This document shows positions 7,808-14,847 of a DNA stretch of 64,000 nucleotides, piece by piece. Position 1 is the first letter of the stretch; each line of letters begins with the position of its first letter. The notes under the pieces are model-generated. The model did not search any database. It had not been told where the DNA came from and worked only from the letters and a program-made list of their open reading frames with translations. The stretch covers positions 682,001 through 746,000 of the forward strand of contig NZ_LT607412.1 of NCBI RefSeq assembly GCF_900091455.1. Reading direction: 5' to 3'. The position numbers and the translations under genes are program-made. The DNA is from Micromonospora coriariae (GTDB lineage Bacteria > Actinomycetota > Actinomycetes > Mycobacteriales > Micromonosporaceae).

Positions 7808-9478
7808 ATGCGTGGTGATCTGGTCCGAAAGCTGGCCGCCCGGTGCCTGAGCACCGGCCTGGCCGTGCTGGCCTTCGTCGTGGTGGCGCTGACCGGCGCC
7901 ACCGGATGGGGGCTGGCGCTGGCCGTCGCCGCGCTGGTCGCGGCGGCCGCGGAGCAGCGGATCCGGCCCGGCGCTGACCTCGTCGCCGAGACGACGCTGA
8001 TCGGCGCCGCCGTCCTGGTCGGATACTCCCGGCGGCTGGACGATGGGCTGGATTCGGCGCTGGTCGCCACCGCGCTGGTCCTGCTGGGGCTGGTGCTGCT
8101 GGTGGGGCCGCTGCGGACCGCCGGCAACCTGGAGATCCGGGTGGCCAACCTGCCGGTGCGGGCCTGGACGCCGCTGATCGCCGACCAGCTCGGCACCGCC
8201 CTGCTCGGGCTGCTCGGCGCGGTGACGCTCGCCGCCGCGGTGGCTCTGCCCGCCTCCGTGGCGCTGGTCGCCAGCCTGTTGGTCGGCGCCGGAGCCGGGG
8301 CGGTCGCACTGGACCTGGCCCGGCGCCGCTTCCGGCCGGCCGGCCATGGTGGGGCGGTGGCGCGCGCGCTGCGCCGGCACCAGCCGGAGTTCCTGCTCTA
8401 CTTCTCCGCGCCTCCCGGCTCGGAGTACCAGGTCACCATGTGGCTGCCGTACCTGGAGCGGATCGGCCGGCCGTTCATGGTCGTGCTGCGCGAGCCCGAA
8501 TTTTTGGCGCCGATCGCCGCGGCCACCACCGCACCGGTGGTCTACTGCCCCACCCTCCGGGCGTTGGACGAGGCGCTGGTGCCGAGCCTGCGAGCGGCGT
8601 TCTACGTCAACCACGGGGCGAAGAACAGCCACTGCATCCGGTTCACCCAGCTCACCCACGTGCAACTGCACCACGGCGACAGCGACAAGGCGCCGAGCGC
8701 CAACCCGGTGTCGGGCATCTTCGACCGGATCTTCGTGGCCGGCCCGGCGGCGATCGACCGGTACGCCCGCGCCGGGGTGCAGATCCCGGCGGAGAAGTTC
8801 GTGGTGGTGGGCCGCCCGCAGGTCGAATCGATCGAGGTACGCCCGGAGCCCGTCCGCGGCCTGGCCTTCCCGACCGTGCTCTACACCCCGACCTGGACGG
8901 GGCACCACGCCGACGCCGACTACTGTTCGCTGCCGGTCGCCGAGGACCTGCTGCACCGGTTGCTGGAGCGCGGCGCCACGGTGATCCTGCGGGCCCACCC
9001 GTACACCGCGCACAACCCGGCCTCGGCCCGGCAGCTCGGCCGGTTGACCGAGCTGCTGCTCGCCGACCGGGCCCGCACCGGGCGGCAGCACGTGGTCGGC
9101 GCGGCGGCCCGGGAGTTGAGCCTGACCGAGTGCGTCAACCGGTCCGACGCCCTGGTCTCCGACGTGTCCGGGGTGATCTCGGACTACCTCTACTCCGGCA
9201 AGCCGTACGCCGTCACCGACATGGGCGACGAGGGCGAGCACTTCGTGGAGAACTTCCCGCTGGCCGGGGCGGGCTACGTGCTGCGCCGGGACATGTCGAA
9301 TGTGGACGAGGTGCTGACCGCGCTGCTGGACACCGATCCGGCGGCCGAGAAGCGCTGGGTCACCCGCCGTCACTACCTGGGTGACTTCCCCGTCGAGTCG
9401 TACGCCGAGGCGTTCCTGACCGCCGCCCGCCGGGAGCTGGCGCCGACGAAGACCCTCGCCGCGCCCGCGCCGCTCTAG
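7808..9478 (+). CDS. CDP-glycerol/CDP-ribitol glycerophosphotransferase family protein (TagB/TagF-like)
   Basis: The 556-residue protein has an unusual N-terminal half with about six hydrophobic segments (residues 10-165), then a GT-B type polyol-phosphate transferase domain. Family blocks seen are HHGDSDK (about 288), LYTPTW (about 359), LRAHPY and SDVSGVISDYLYSGKP (about 450-465). It would polymerise glycerol- or ribitol-phosphate from the CDP-activated precursor at the membrane. It follows the CDP-ribitol synthase-like gene by 42 nt with a GGAG site before the ATG, so they are probably co-transcribed. Canonical TagF attaches peripherally; the integral membrane region here is a difference. 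Confidence 0.87.
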   Translation: MRGDLVRKLAARCLSTGLAVLAFVVVALTGATGWGLALAVAALVAAAAEQRIRPGADLVAETTLIGAAVLVGYSRRLDDGLDSALVATALVLLGLVLLVGPLRTAGNLEIRVANLPVRAWTPLIADQLGTALLGLLGAVTLAAAVALPASVALVASLLVGAGAGAVALDLARRRFRPAGHGGAVARALRRHQPEFLLYFSAPPGSEYQVTMWLPYLERIGRPFMVVLREPEFLAPIAAATTAPVVYCPTLRALDEALVPSLRAAFYVNHGAKNSHCIRFTQLTHVQLHHGDSDKAPSANPVSGIFDRIFVAGPAAIDRYARAGVQIPAEKFVVVGRPQVESIEVRPEPVRGLAFPTVLYTPTWTGHHADADYCSLPVAEDLLHRLLERGATVILRAHPYTAHNPASARQLGRLTELLLADRARTGRQHVVGAAARELSLTECVNRSDALVSDVSGVISDYLYSGKPYAVTDMGDEGEHFVENFPLAGAGYVLRRDMSNVDEVLTALLDTDPAAEKRWVTRRHYLGDFPVESYAEAFLTAARRELAPTKTLAAPAPL

Positions 9479-9501
9479 CCGGCCAGGGGCCGCCGGACGG
9501 C

Positions 9502-10344
9502 TCAGCGGTACGCGTCCAGCAGCGCCAGCACCGCCCCCGGGTTCTCCACGTGCGCGTTGTGCCCGAGCCCGGGCAGCGTGACGACCGGTACGCCGAACTC
9601 CTTGAGCTGCGCGTCGGTGACCATCGGGTCCTGCTCGCCGCGGGCCAGCACCACCGGCACGTCGGTCGCCGCCACCAGCGCGGCGAGGTCGAGATCGCCG
9701 ACGGCGAACGCGGCCGGATCCATCGCGAGGCGCCACCGCCCGTCGACCTGGCGCAGCCCGGCGTCCACCACCGGGTGGTCGGGCGGGATCAGGCCGGCGA
9801 GCCCGGAGACGCGCAGGTAGCGACGGGCCGCCTCGCTGCGGCTGGCGAACCAGCTGATCGGGCGCACGGCCAGTTCGGCGGCGCGGGTCAGCTCGTCGGG
9901 TGACCAGACAGCCTTGATGCCCAGCCCGACCACCGCGTCCACCGGCAGTCCGGCGGCACGGGCGGCCAGCGCCAGGCCCACCACCCCGCCCAGTGAGTGC
10001 CCGAGCACGACGATCCGGTCGTCGGGGGCGAGGCCGTGGGCGATCCGCTCGGCGAACCCGGCGAAGGAGTACGACGGCAGCGGGGCCGACCAGCCGTGAC
10101 CGGCGAGGTCCGGCGCCAGCCACCGCCCCGGCCAGTGCTGCTCCAGCAGCGGCGCCCAGGGCAGCCAGACGTCGCCGGTCGCCCCCATCCCGTGCAGCAG
10201 CAGCAGGACCGGCCCGCGGCCGGTGTGACCACCAGATTCATCCACCACGGCCGCAGTCTCCCACGGTTCGCCGACGGGTACGAGAGTCCTCGTCGGCGGG
10301 ACGAGGACGAACCACCTCGCGCGGTACGGCTTCACCTGCAACAT
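9502..10344 (-). CDS. Alpha/beta hydrolase
   Basis: The protein of about 280 residues has the alpha/beta-hydrolase fold: oxyanion loop LLLLHGMGATG, nucleophile elbow GHSLGG (serine), acid residue in ARGEQDPM and catalytic histidine in LPGLGHNAHVENP near the C-terminus. The frame is open further upstream into the neighbouring peptidase gene, so the ATG at 10344 is taken; there is no clear ribosome binding site and a GTG three codons later is also possible. It converges with the glycerophosphotransferase gene. No substrate can be assigned. Confidence 0.82.
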   Translation of the reverse strand: MLQVKPYRARWFVLVPPTRTLVPVGEPWETAAVVDESGGHTGRGPVLLLLHGMGATGDVWLPWAPLLEQHWPGRWLAPDLAGHGWSAPLPSYSFAGFAERIAHGLAPDDRIVVLGHSLGGVVGLALAARAAGLPVDAVVGLGIKAVWSPDELTRAAELAVRPISWFASRSEAARRYLRVSGLAGLIPPDHPVVDAGLRQVDGRWRLAMDPAAFAVGDLDLAALVAATDVPVVLARGEQDPMVTDAQLKEFGVPVVTLPGLGHNAHVENPGAVLALLDAYR

Positions 10345-10405
10345 GGAAAACGCGGCGGGCGCCGGCCCCTCGTGGGGGACGGCGCCCGCGGCGGCTGCGC
10401 CCGGG

Positions 10406-11242
10406 TCAGGCGGAGTAACCCCGAGTGGCGATCCAGTTCGCCAGGTCGATCGTGGTGATCCAGTACGACGGGTCGGCGGCGTTCGCCGAGTCGGCGATCC
10501 GCACGGTCCGGCCGTTGTCCTTGTAACCCACCACGGCGATGTAGTGCCCGCCGCCGTAGGAGTGCCAGCCACCATCGGTGTCGGTGGCGTCGCCGACGAC
10601 GTTGGCCACCACGCCCCGGCCGGCGGTGATCGCCGCGACCACGTCGGCCTGGAGCCGGTCCATCTGGGCCGGGCTGGGCGCACCGGCGAACATCCGGGTC
10701 CGGTACGGGGAGCCCTTCACCTCGGCGTTGAGCACCCGGGTGGTGTCCAGGGCCGAGTTGGTGCCCATCTCGGTGGTGCCCAGCTCGACGGCGAGCTCGT
10801 CCTGGGTGCGGTCGATACCGGTGGCGCTGAGCGCGTTGCGGGTGGCCGCCGGTCCACAGTTGTAGTACGTGTTCTGCGCCTGGTAGTCGTAGTCGAGCAC
10901 CTTGGTCGCCGGCGGCTTCGGCGCCGGCTTACGGGTCAGGTCCGGGTTGCCGCTGGCCTTGGCGGCGGGCGACGCGGCGGCGCTGGCCGTCGGGGCGGCG
11001 GTGCTCGGCGAGGTGCTGGCCGAGGGGGACGCGACGCGGGCCTCGCCGCGGGACGCGACGGTGTCGCTGCGCATCTCGGCGACAGTGGTCGCGGTGTGCT
11101 GGCTGGCCGGGGCGTCGTCGGCGCCGGCGATCAGGGCGCCGGTGGTGGTCGCGAGCGCCAGGGCAGCGGCGGAGGCGGCGACGATCTGGTAGGGACGCTC
11201 GGTGGCCAGACGACGGAGCTGACGCTTCAGGGTGTGCTTCAC
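10406..11242 (-). CDS. Secreted or membrane-anchored C39-like cysteine peptidase
   Basis: This 278-residue protein has a hydrophobic signal/anchor at about residues 20-45 (YQIVAASAAALALATTTGAL), a low-complexity Ser/Ala/Pro linker to about residue 110, and a papain-like peptidase_C39_2 domain. The catalytic cysteine is in TYYNCGPAATRNAL and the histidine in YGGGHYIAVVGY. The GTG at 11242 follows a strong GGAGG site with five-base spacing. Transcription from the promoter at 11663-11691 would run through a c-di-AMP riboswitch, so it is probably a cell-wall or surface-acting peptidase controlled with osmotic or wall state. It is not linked to a bacteriocin ABC transporter, unlike classical C39 proteases. 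Confidence 0.82.
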   Translation of the reverse strand: MKHTLKRQLRRLATERPYQIVAASAAALALATTTGALIAGADDAPASQHTATTVAEMRSDTVASRGEARVASPSASTSPSTAAPTASAAASPAAKASGNPDLTRKPAPKPPATKVLDYDYQAQNTYYNCGPAATRNALSATGIDRTQDELAVELGTTEMGTNSALDTTRVLNAEVKGSPYRTRMFAGAPSPAQMDRLQADVVAAITAGRGVVANVVGDATDTDGGWHSYGGGHYIAVVGYKDNGRTVRIADSANAADPSYWITTIDLANWIATRGYSA

Positions 11243-11309
11243 GGGGTCCTCCACGGATCAGGGGGAGAGCGGCACACCGGGCCGGACCGATATCCGGGCA
11301 GGCGCCATC

Positions 11310-11327
11310 GCGCGGACCGTGGTCCGC
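11310..11327. repeat. Palindrome in the riboswitch-to-gene leader
   Basis: CGCGGACC-GT-GGTCCGCG is a perfect palindrome in the 235-nt stretch between the riboswitch aptamer and the peptidase start. It could be part of the expression platform as a terminator stem. No T-run follows it on the minus strand. Confidence 0.4.
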
Positions 11328-11477
11328 GGGTGGTGAACCGCTCAGGGGTGTGCCCGGCGTGGCCGGGCGGGAGAGGCGGTGACCCGGGGGGTCAGCTCAC
11401 CGGACGGATGAGCGGGGGCACCGCGGCGCCGTGGAGGCGGGGGAACAACCGGGGGGTGGAGAGGTGCTGCACGAGGA

Positions 11478-11600
11478 TGGAACTCCTTCCGACACCGCCT
11501 ACCGGGTTAGCTGACGGATTCGGGCGGGAAGATCGCCCTACCGCGGGCCGTGGCTCGCGGATTCACCCCGGACTTACTGATGGTTCCCCGGTTCGTTGAT
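11478..11600 (-). promoter_or_regulatory. Cyclic di-AMP riboswitch (ydaO-yuaA)
   Basis: On the minus strand the conserved ydaO-yuaA blocks occur in order: CCGGGGAACC, GGGGTGAATCC, GGTAGGGCG, CCGAATCCGTCAGCTAACC, GGTAGGCGG and GGAAGGAG. The order, spacing and near-identity to the family make the call strong. It lies in the 5' leader of the C39-like peptidase. In actinobacteria this class typically sits before cell-wall hydrolase genes and turns expression off when c-di-AMP is high; that direction is family knowledge, not seen here. Confidence 0.93.
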
Positions 11601-11662
11601 CACGATTGAGCGGGTCGGCGCGGCGTCGCCTCTTGCGATCGGTTACCGCACCGGACGGGACG

Positions 11663-11691
11663 ACACTACTGGCCGGCCCAAGCCCTGCCAA
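11663..11691 (-). promoter_or_regulatory. Promoter of the riboswitch-peptidase transcript
   Basis: The minus strand carries TTGGCA (11691-11686), a 17-nt spacer and TAGTGT (11668-11663). Transcription would begin near 11656, about 55 nt before the riboswitch and about 415 nt before the peptidase start codon. An imperfect inverted repeat (GGTT/AACC, 11696-11713) lies just upstream. Confidence 0.6.
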
Positions 11692-11914
11692 GCCAGGTTC
11701 ACCTGCGTAAACCTGAAATTGAGCGCCGATTTCTGCGCGTATTGCCACTGACGTGACTCGATGGGACAACCGGTTACGGTGGCGCCTACGGTCGACAACC
11801 AGACAGGCCGGCGACAATGCCGCCGGATTTGCGCGAACATTGCGCCGGATCGTGCCGACTGCCCGATCCGATGCCGGTGTGAGCGGGCTCACGCCCCTTG
11901 CGGGGCATTTCCGG
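11692..11914. other. Intergenic region without a supported gene
   Basis: This stretch separates two minus-strand genes and has only short, unsupported reading frames. It contains the weak inverted repeat upstream of the peptidase promoter and some GC-rich stems (for example GCGC-GAACATT-GCGC near 11833) that may end the upstream transcript. Confidence 0.5.
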
Positions 11915-12679
11915 TCAGCCCACCCGGGCCGGGCGCCAACGCGCCGCGGTCGCCGGACGCGCCGCCGCGGTCGCTGCCGGCCGGACCGGCACCCGGACCG
12001 GCCGCAACCGGGCCGCCGCCGCGTACGCCTCCTCGGCGAGCGTGCGGGCCGCCTCGGCGGCCAGTTCCGCGTCCCGCCAGGTGGACCGTTCGCGCTCGGC
12101 GGCGGCCCGGTGCTCGGCCAGCTTGCCGTCCCGGACAGCGCGGCTCAGCAGCACCTCCTGCTCGACCGGGTGCCGCCGGGGATCCCAGCCGTTGCGGTGT
12201 GCGAAAACGTCGGTGAGCTGACGCATCGACAGGTCACCGCGCCAGTGCGCCGCCATCGCCGCCCGGTGCAGGTAACGCTCCCGGGCGGCGTACTCCGTCG
12301 GGGAGCGCGGCGTGCGCGGGGTGGGCAGCGAACCGGCGCCGGCGAACCGGCGGGCGGCCCGGTCCGCCTCCTCGTACCCGGCCCAGGCCCGCTCGGCCGT
12401 CTCCTGCGCGGCCAGCCAGTCGGCGCGGCGTCGGCGGGCGGTCTGCGCCGCGCCGGCCGCGGCGACGGCCACCTCCTCGGCGTACCGCCGCAGGTCCGCC
12501 GCCTCGACGGCGGCCAGTTCCCGGGCCGTGGGCGCACGGGACTCCTCGTTGGTCGGCCGGTCCCGCTCGGGGCGGGCGATCAGCACGGTGAGCACGGTCA
12601 GGGCCAGCAGGAGCAGTGCCGACCAGATGGCGGCGGCCTGCGGAACCTCGGTCAGGAACCGGTAGAGGACGGTATCCAT
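11915..12679 (-). CDS. Hypothetical membrane-anchored coiled-coil protein
   Basis: I do not recognise a named family. The 254-residue protein begins with a single hydrophobic segment (about residues 15-34, AAAIWSALLLLALTVLTVLI) followed by a long Ala/Arg/Glu-rich helical region that looks coiled-coil, and it ends in a basic Ala/Pro/Arg tail. The ATG at 12679 has a GGAGGT ribosome binding site seven bases upstream. Thirteen bases before that site the minus strand carries an uninterrupted run of 24 C, which would place a variable-length homopolymer in the 5' UTR. Confidence 0.7.
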   Translation of the reverse strand: MDTVLYRFLTEVPQAAAIWSALLLLALTVLTVLIARPERDRPTNEESRAPTARELAAVEAADLRRYAEEVAVAAAGAAQTARRRRADWLAAQETAERAWAGYEEADRAARRFAGAGSLPTPRTPRSPTEYAARERYLHRAAMAAHWRGDLSMRQLTDVFAHRNGWDPRRHPVEQEVLLSRAVRDGKLAEHRAAAERERSTWRDAELAAEAARTLAEEAYAAAARLRPVRVPVRPAATAAARPATAARWRPARVG

Positions 12680-12692
12680 GATCGGCACCTCC

Positions 12693-12716
12693 GGGGGGGG
12701 GGGGGGGGGGGGGGGG
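12693..12716. repeat. Homopolymeric G24 tract
   Basis: Twenty-four consecutive G residues (C on the coding strand of the gene that starts at 12679) lie directly upstream of that gene's ribosome binding site. Tracts of this length are rare in bacterial chromosomes outside phase-variable loci and are also error-prone in sequencing, so the true length may differ. Confidence 0.9.
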
Positions 12717-12763
12717 AAGATCGCTGCGGTGGGAAGCCGCACGGCCGACCCGGGCCGGGACCA

Positions 12764-12785
12764 TCGTGGCGGGCCACGGTCCGGC
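12764..12785. terminator. GC hairpin upstream of the coiled-coil gene
   Basis: CGTGG-CGGG-CCACG forms a compact stem-loop between the small secreted protein gene and the G-tract. It could terminate the upstream minus-strand transcript; no T-run is present. Confidence 0.3.
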
Positions 12786-12842
12786 GGGCGGGTGTGCGGA
12801 AGTAAGTGATCGACAGGCGTGGTGGGACGTCGTCCCGGTGGC

Positions 12843-13226
12843 TCAGAGCCGCGGCGGGGCCCGGGACGCCCGGGTGGCCGGATCGGCGGTGCGCGGCGAT
12901 CGACGCGGACCGGTCCCGACCGCGGAGGCACCGGCCTCCGCCCGCACGGCGGCCTCGACTGCGGGTGCCGCCGGGGGCGCGTCCAGCGAGATCGGCGAAG
13001 CGGTGTGGTCGACGACGACCGGAGTCGCCAACTCGGCGGCGCCCGCGGGGGCGACCCATCCGGACGACGAGGAGCCCGAGGACACCGCCGAGGCTGGCGG
13101 GGCGGCCGACGCGGGTGACGCGCCCGAGCCGACGGCCAGGGCGGCGACCACGGCGAGGCTGGTCAGTATCCGGGTCGCCCAGCGCGCCACCCACCACAGC
13201 GGACAGGTGAGCGCGACGGGAGGCAC
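12843..13226 (-). CDS. Hypothetical small secreted protein
   Basis: The 127-residue product starts with a convincing Sec signal peptide: basic residues, a hydrophobic core ILTSLAVVAALAV and a small-residue cleavage region ASPASAAP at about residues 37-44. The rest is Ala/Pro/Ser/Val-rich without a recognisable domain. The start is a GTG at 13226 with only a weak ribosome binding site, so coding status is likely but not certain. It lies between the acyltransferase and coiled-coil genes on the same strand. Confidence 0.5.
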   Translation of the reverse strand: MPPVALTCPLWWVARWATRILTSLAVVAALAVGSGASPASAAPPASAVSSGSSSSGWVAPAGAAELATPVVVDHTASPISLDAPPAAPAVEAAVRAEAGASAVGTGPRRSPRTADPATRASRAPPRL

Positions 13227-13344
13227 GTCCCCACGCTACCCGCGGTGCCGACCGAGCGCATCGACGCCGGGCGTGTCGGAAACCGCCGCGCCGCCGGATC
13301 CGACCAGCGTGGACGCTCGTCGAGGACGTCGAGCGGCGGGCCGC

Positions 13345-14598
13345 TCAGCGGTCGGCGTACGCCGATCGGCGCTCGGTGTCGGCCGCCCCGCGCCGCTGGC
13401 GCGGCAGGACCGGAGCGGACCCGGCGTCGGCGGTCTCGGCGCGGCCGGACCCGGCCTCGACCGGCGGACGGCGGCGGCGCGCCCACCGGCGCATCATCGG
13501 CGTCTCCACGTATCGGTGCAGCAGCCCGGCGAGGAGCAGCGTCACCAGCAGGAAGCCGACCACCACCGCGGGACCCCGCCAGCCGGTGAACCCGCCGCCC
13601 CAGTCCCCGGTCCAGCGCAGCACTGTGGTCATCACCAGGACGTGCACCAGATAGAAGGAGAACGACACCTCCCCCAGCCACACCAGCGGGCGCGAACGCC
13701 ACGGTGAGCGCCGGCCGCGCACGTCAGCGTCCGCGGCAGCGGTGATGACCAGCAGGTACGCCACCGCGAGCAGGGTGGTCCACAGCTCGGCGCGGATCCA
13801 CTGCGCGGCGACCACCCAGGTGACCACGAAGATCACGCTGGCACCGGCCAGCCCGGGTCCCCGCCAACTGCCCCGACGCATCAGCTCGGCCGCCGCCGCG
13901 CCCATCCAGAACTCCAGCGACCGCACCGGCGGGAAGATCTGGGTGAACCACCACCGGCTGGCCTCCGGTACCAGGGCCTGGGCCGGCCAGAGCGCGAGGA
14001 TCAGCAGCGGCACCGCGACGACCAGCGCCCAGAGCAGCGCCGGCCGGGCCCGGCGCAGCAGCGGCAGCGCCAACGGCAGGCAGAGGTAGAAGAAGAACTC
14101 GCAGGACAGCGACCAGCTCACCGTGTTGACGCTGTAGAACCAGCCGGGCCTCGGGTCCCAGGCCTGAAGCAGCAGCAGGTTCTCCACAGCGGCGAGCGGG
14201 GAGATCGGGTCGGCGAACCAGAGGGCGACCAGCAGCGCGGTTGCCCAGAGCACCAGGTGGTTCGGGTAGATCTTGACGACCCGCCGGCGCCAGAAGTCAC
14301 GCCGACGCTGACCGGGCCGGGCCGACCAGACCAGCACGAAACCGCTGAGGATGAAGAAGAACTGCACGCCGGACAGGCCCAGGGTGAACAGCGCGTCGAC
14401 CACTGCCCGGTAGTCGGGCTCGGCGACGATCCGCATGGTCCCGGCATGGAAGCCGAACACGAGCAACGCGGCGATCCACCGCAGCCCGGTCAGCGAGGGC
14501 AGCCGGTCCGCCAGGTCAGCGCTCGGAGCGGCTCGACCGGCGGGCGCGGGGACGGTCACGCCGGGCTCGCGATGGACGGCCGGCTCCCCAACATGCAC
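13345..14598 (-). CDS. Acyltransferase 3 family membrane protein
   Basis: The roughly 417-residue polytopic protein belongs to the acyltransferase-3 (OafA/NodX) family, which O-acylates surface carbohydrates from the cytoplasmic acyl-CoA pool. It begins the domain with PSLTGLRWIAALLVFGFHAG containing the catalytic histidine, continues with about ten hydrophobic segments, including FFFILSGFVL and SLSCEFFFYLCLP, and ends with an Arg-rich cytoplasmic tail. The GTG at 14598 follows GGAGGA; the frame is open a little further and the start is uncertain. It is divergent from the pyruvyl transferase gene and probably decorates the same polymer. Confidence 0.85.
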   Translation of the reverse strand: MHVGEPAVHREPGVTVPAPAGRAAPSADLADRLPSLTGLRWIAALLVFGFHAGTMRIVAEPDYRAVVDALFTLGLSGVQFFFILSGFVLVWSARPGQRRRDFWRRRVVKIYPNHLVLWATALLVALWFADPISPLAAVENLLLLQAWDPRPGWFYSVNTVSWSLSCEFFFYLCLPLALPLLRRARPALLWALVVAVPLLILALWPAQALVPEASRWWFTQIFPPVRSLEFWMGAAAAELMRRGSWRGPGLAGASVIFVVTWVVAAQWIRAELWTTLLAVAYLLVITAAADADVRGRRSPWRSRPLVWLGEVSFSFYLVHVLVMTTVLRWTGDWGGGFTGWRGPAVVVGFLLVTLLLAGLLHRYVETPMMRRWARRRRPPVEAGSGRAETADAGSAPVLPRQRRGAADTERRSAYADR

Positions 14599-14731
14599 GT
14601 CTCCTCCGTCGACCTCGGCGGACGGCCCCACGAGCGCGTCCAACGGCGGGCCGCGGTCCCGGCGCCGCCCCGACCGGGCACCCTACCGGCGGTGGCGACA
14701 CCCGTCACCTCGGCGATGGTGACGCTTGTGT

Positions 14732-14759
14732 TTGTTCCGGGCGACCCGTGTCTTAATAT
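14732..14759 (+). promoter_or_regulatory. Promoter of the pyruvyl transferase gene
   Basis: TTGTTC and TAATAT are separated by 16 nt, about 90 nt before the start codon. The AT-rich -10 stands out in this GC-rich sequence. The same AT patch could serve the divergent acyltransferase gene. Confidence 0.5.
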
Positions 14760-14847
14760 TCCGGGACCCGGAGGTGACGGCGCGCCAGTCTGTCGAAGCC
14801 TGGGCGGCGCTGTGCCCGGGCGCCAGCAGACGAGAGGTGAACCCCCC

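Noticed and set aside
12640..13238. Plus-strand frames between 12766 and 13707
   Set aside because: They cover the same region as the minus-strand signal-peptide gene and acyltransferase but lack start signals, signal peptides and domains.
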